Source: Hyphomicrobium nitrativorans NL23
GTDB taxonomy: Bacteria > Pseudomonadota > Alphaproteobacteria > Rhizobiales > Hyphomicrobiaceae
Direction of reading: 5' to 3'
DNA: 64,000 nt
Assembly (NCBI RefSeq): GCF_000503895.1
Contig: NC_022997.1
Coordinates: 1,694,501 to 1,758,500 of the forward strand
In this document: positions 61,963 through 64,000 of the stretch, one piece after another
Position numbering within the stretch: the stretch's first letter is position 1
Layout: each line of letters opens with the position of its first letter
Program-made: the position numbers and the translations under genes
Notes under the pieces: generated by a model
Database searches by the model: none
What the model saw: only the letters and a program-made list of their open reading frames with translations
What the model was told of the DNA's origin: nothing

Positions 61963-63003
61963 ATGACCGACCGCCTCATCAGCGGAGCGAAACGCGAGGC
62001 GGACGTCTACGAGACGTCGATCCGGCCGCGTTCGCTCACCGAATTCGTGGGCCAGGAGCAGGCGCGCGCGAACCTGCGCGTGTTCATCGAGGCCGCCAAG
62101 TCGCGGGGCGACGCGCTCGACCACGTGCTGTTCGCCGGCCCGCCAGGGCTCGGCAAGACGACGCTTGCGCAAATCGTCGCTAAGGAGCTTGGCGTCGGGT
62201 TCCGCGCGACGTCGGGCCCCGTGATTTCGAAAGCGGGCGATCTTGCGGCTCTGCTCACCAATCTCGAAGAGCGCGATGTGCTGTTCATCGACGAGATCCA
62301 TCGCCTGACGCCGGCGGTGGAGGAAATCCTTTATCCCGCACTCGAAGACTTCCAACTCGATCTCATCATCGGCGAGGGGCCGAGCGCGCGGTCGGTCCGG
62401 ATCGATCTTGCGAAGTTTACGCTGGTCGGTGCGACGACGCGGCTCGGTCTGCTGACGACGCCGCTACGCGACCGCTTCGGCATTCCGGTGCGGCTCAACT
62501 TCTACACGGTCGAGGAACTGGAGAGCGTGATCACGCGAGGCGCGCGCGTGCTGGGCGCTGCGATTTCGCCGGACGGTGCGGTCGAGATCGCGCGGCGCGC
62601 GCGGGGTACGCCCAGGATCGCGGGCCGTCTGCTTCGGCGCGTGCGGGATTTCGCGGCGGTCGCGGGCGCGCCCATCATCGATGCACGTGTGGCGGATAAG
62701 GCGCTGAGTGCGCTCGAAGTCGATCAGGCCGGGCTCGATTCGCTCGATCACCGCTATCTCGCGTGCATCGTGCACAACTACGAGGGCGGCCCCGTCGGCA
62801 TCGAGACGCTGGCGGCCGCGCTGTCCGAGCCGCGGGATGCGCTCGAAGAGATCGTCGAGCCGTTTCTGTTGCAGCAGGGTTTCATCGGGCGTACGCCGCG
62901 CGGGCGCGTGGCGACGCTGAAGACATATCGGCACCTCGGGCTTTCGGGGCCCGCGCGGGCGGCAACGCCAGAGTTGCCGATTTTCGAAGAGGGTGAGGAG
63001 TAG
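61963..63003 (+). CDS. ruvB: Holliday junction DNA helicase subunit RuvB
   Basis: 346 residues. AAA+ motor of branch migration. N-terminal [28 protein letters not shown], Walker A ([10 protein letters not shown]), Walker B ([10 protein letters not shown]), Arg finger region ([19 protein letters not shown]), and C-terminal winged helix ([15 protein letters not shown]). Separated from ruvA by two small membrane-protein genes and a convergent Rnk-like gene. Confidence 0.96.
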   Translation: MTDRLISGAKREADVYETSIRPRSLTEFVGQEQARANLRVFIEAAKSRGDALDHVLFAGPPGLGKTTLAQIVAKELGVGFRATSGPVISKAGDLAALLTNLEERDVLFIDEIHRLTPAVEEILYPALEDFQLDLIIGEGPSARSVRIDLAKFTLVGATTRLGLLTTPLRDRFGIPVRLNFYTVEELESVITRGARVLGAAISPDGAVEIARRARGTPRIAGRLLRRVRDFAAVAGAPIIDARVADKALSALEVDQAGLDSLDHRYLACIVHNYEGGPVGIETLAAALSEPRDALEEIVEPFLLQQGFIGRTPRGRVATLKTYRHLGLSGPARAATPELPIFEEGEE

Positions 63004-63123
63004 GATCGTGAGCGGTGGCCCGGTTTGCGCCAACGACAGGCGCGGGCGTTTGGGCTCGTTCCGAATTTCTTGACGCACCGTTAGCAAACTCTCCGCATAA
63101 TTCGTGGCTGCCAAGGAGCTCGC

Positions 63124-64000
63124 GTGTTTTCTCGTCGACAGGTCATCAAAGGGCTGGTTGTCACCGGCGTCGGGTCCATGAGCTTGGGAGGTTACGCATT
63201 GGCGGAGCCGTTCCGCCTCGGCGTGAGCCGCTATGCCATCTCGCCCTCTGCGTGGCCGCAAGGGTTCGCGCTCAAGCTCGCTGTGCTGACCGATTTCCAT
63301 ATCTGCGATCCGTGGTTCAGCCTTGACCGGCTGGAGGGCGTCGTCGAGCGCGCGAATGCGCTCAATGCCGACGCGGTTCTCCTGCTCGGAGATTTCGTGG
63401 CGGGGCCGCGTCTGGGCCGCCCTATTCCACACAAGGACTGGGCGCGGGTGCTCGCTGGCCTCAAAGCCCCGTTCGGCACCCACGCCGTTTTGGGCAACCA
63501 CGACTGGTGGGAAAAGCGCGAAATCCAAATGACACGACGGGGGCCCACTCCTGTCGGTGTCGCGCTGGAGGACGCCGGAATTCCGGTTTACGAGAACGAT
63601 GCCATTCGTTTCGAGAAGAACGGACAACCGTTCTGGCTCGCGGGTCTTGGTGACCAGTGGGCGTTCTGGCCGAGAGACCGCAAGAAAAAGGTCGGCGGCG
63701 TTCATGCCTATGAGGGTGTCGACGATCTGCCGGGGACGCTTGCCAAGATCACAGACGACGCGCCGGTGGTGCTGATGGTGCACGAGCCCGACATCTTTCC
63801 GGAGGTTCCGGATCGCGTTGCGCTGACGGTTGCCGGGCATACGCATGGCGGGCAGGTGCGGTTCGCGGGGTATGCGCCCATCGTGCCCTCGCGGTTCGGC
63901 CAGCGTTATTTGCAGGGACATATCGTGGAGGAGGGACGCCATCTTGTGGTGTCGGGCGGGCTTGGATGCTCGTCTCTGCCGATCCGCTTCGGCGTGCCGC
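63124..64000 (+). CDS. Metallophosphoesterase with Tat-like signal (3' end outside window)
   Basis: At least 292 residues, open to the right edge. A GTG start with AAGGAG upstream. The N-terminus SRRQVIKGLVVTGVGSMSLGG is a twin-arginine-like signal (S-R-R-x-x-x-K). The calcineurin-like fold follows: LTDFHICDPW, LLGDFVAG, VLGNHDWWEK, MVHEPDIF, and AGHTHGGQV, the set of metal ligands. This is close to YkuE/YaeI-type phosphoesterases acting on cell-envelope substrates. Substrate unknown. Confidence 0.85.
   Translation, partial: MFSRRQVIKGLVVTGVGSMSLGGYALAEPFRLGVSRYAISPSAWPQGFALKLAVLTDFHICDPWFSLDRLEGVVERANALNADAVLLLGDFVAGPRLGRPIPHKDWARVLAGLKAPFGTHAVLGNHDWWEKREIQMTRRGPTPVGVALEDAGIPVYENDAIRFEKNGQPFWLAGLGDQWAFWPRDRKKKVGGVHAYEGVDDLPGTLAKITDDAPVVLMVHEPDIFPEVPDRVALTVAGHTHGGQVRFAGYAPIVPSRFGQRYLQGHIVEEGRHLVVSGGLGCSSLPIRFGVP

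Overview
The window comes from a GC-rich alphaproteobacterial chromosome, most likely of the order Hyphomicrobiales. A metal-free NAD-dependent formate dehydrogenase very close to the Pseudomonas sp. 101 type points to a methylotroph such as Hyphomicrobium. That genus call is an inference from memory of families, not from a database search. Housekeeping blocks fit this placement: secG-pyrG beside tpiA, ppiD-trpE, and gap / coiled-coil gene / 6S RNA / 5-FCL / YmdB-like / YebC / ruvCAB. No insertion sequence, phage, CRISPR array, tRNA or rRNA was seen.

Region 1 (about 0.2-10.2 kb) is the most unusual part. An AraC-type regulator faces away from five very small genes. Each encodes a precursor with a double-glycine leader (consensus L-x-D-x-x-L-[DE]-x-V-[AST]-G-G) followed by a short cysteine-free tail of 19-26 residues. 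They are followed at once by an HlyD-type adaptor, a C39 peptidase/ABC exporter and a second, 961-residue ABC protein, which is the arrangement of the NHLM/NHPM peptide export systems. No peptide-modifying enzyme is encoded nearby. The locus therefore looks like a multi-peptide secretion system of unknown purpose (microcin or signal), and it is the best candidate for a previously undescribed system.

Region 2 (10.3-17.9 kb) holds a LysR regulator with a textbook ATAC-N7-GTAT box, formate dehydrogenase, an HPP membrane protein, and an NsrR-like Rrf2 regulator. The NsrR-like gene diverges from two mini membrane proteins and a group III truncated haemoglobin across an AT-rich palindrome, so this is probably a nitric-oxide-response unit. 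Cystathionine gamma-synthase-type, ketopantoate reductase and MOSC genes follow.

Region 3 (17.9-34.8 kb) is mixed: an SLC13 transporter, aroC, fabI, pdxH, a fatty acid desaturase, an RhlE-type helicase with an apparently frameshifted N-terminus, a cold-shock protein, an OpgC/SGNH pair, and several secreted or membrane hypotheticals.

Region 4 (35-36 kb) is one visibly AT-richer gene for a TIR-domain protein with an unknown C-terminal domain, wedged four bases from the end of pyrG. It is probably horizontally acquired and possibly an anti-phage effector.

Region 5 (36-64 kb) is core metabolism and DNA repair (pyrG, secG, tpiA, ppiD, trpE, suhB, class I aldolase, gap, 5-FCL, YebC, RuvCAB), with an inverse-autotransporter-type beta-barrel/beta-helix protein, a degenerate ThiE-like protein, a large L,D-transpeptidase and a strong 6S RNA candidate in its conserved place. 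The last gene, a Tat-type metallophosphoesterase, runs off the right edge.
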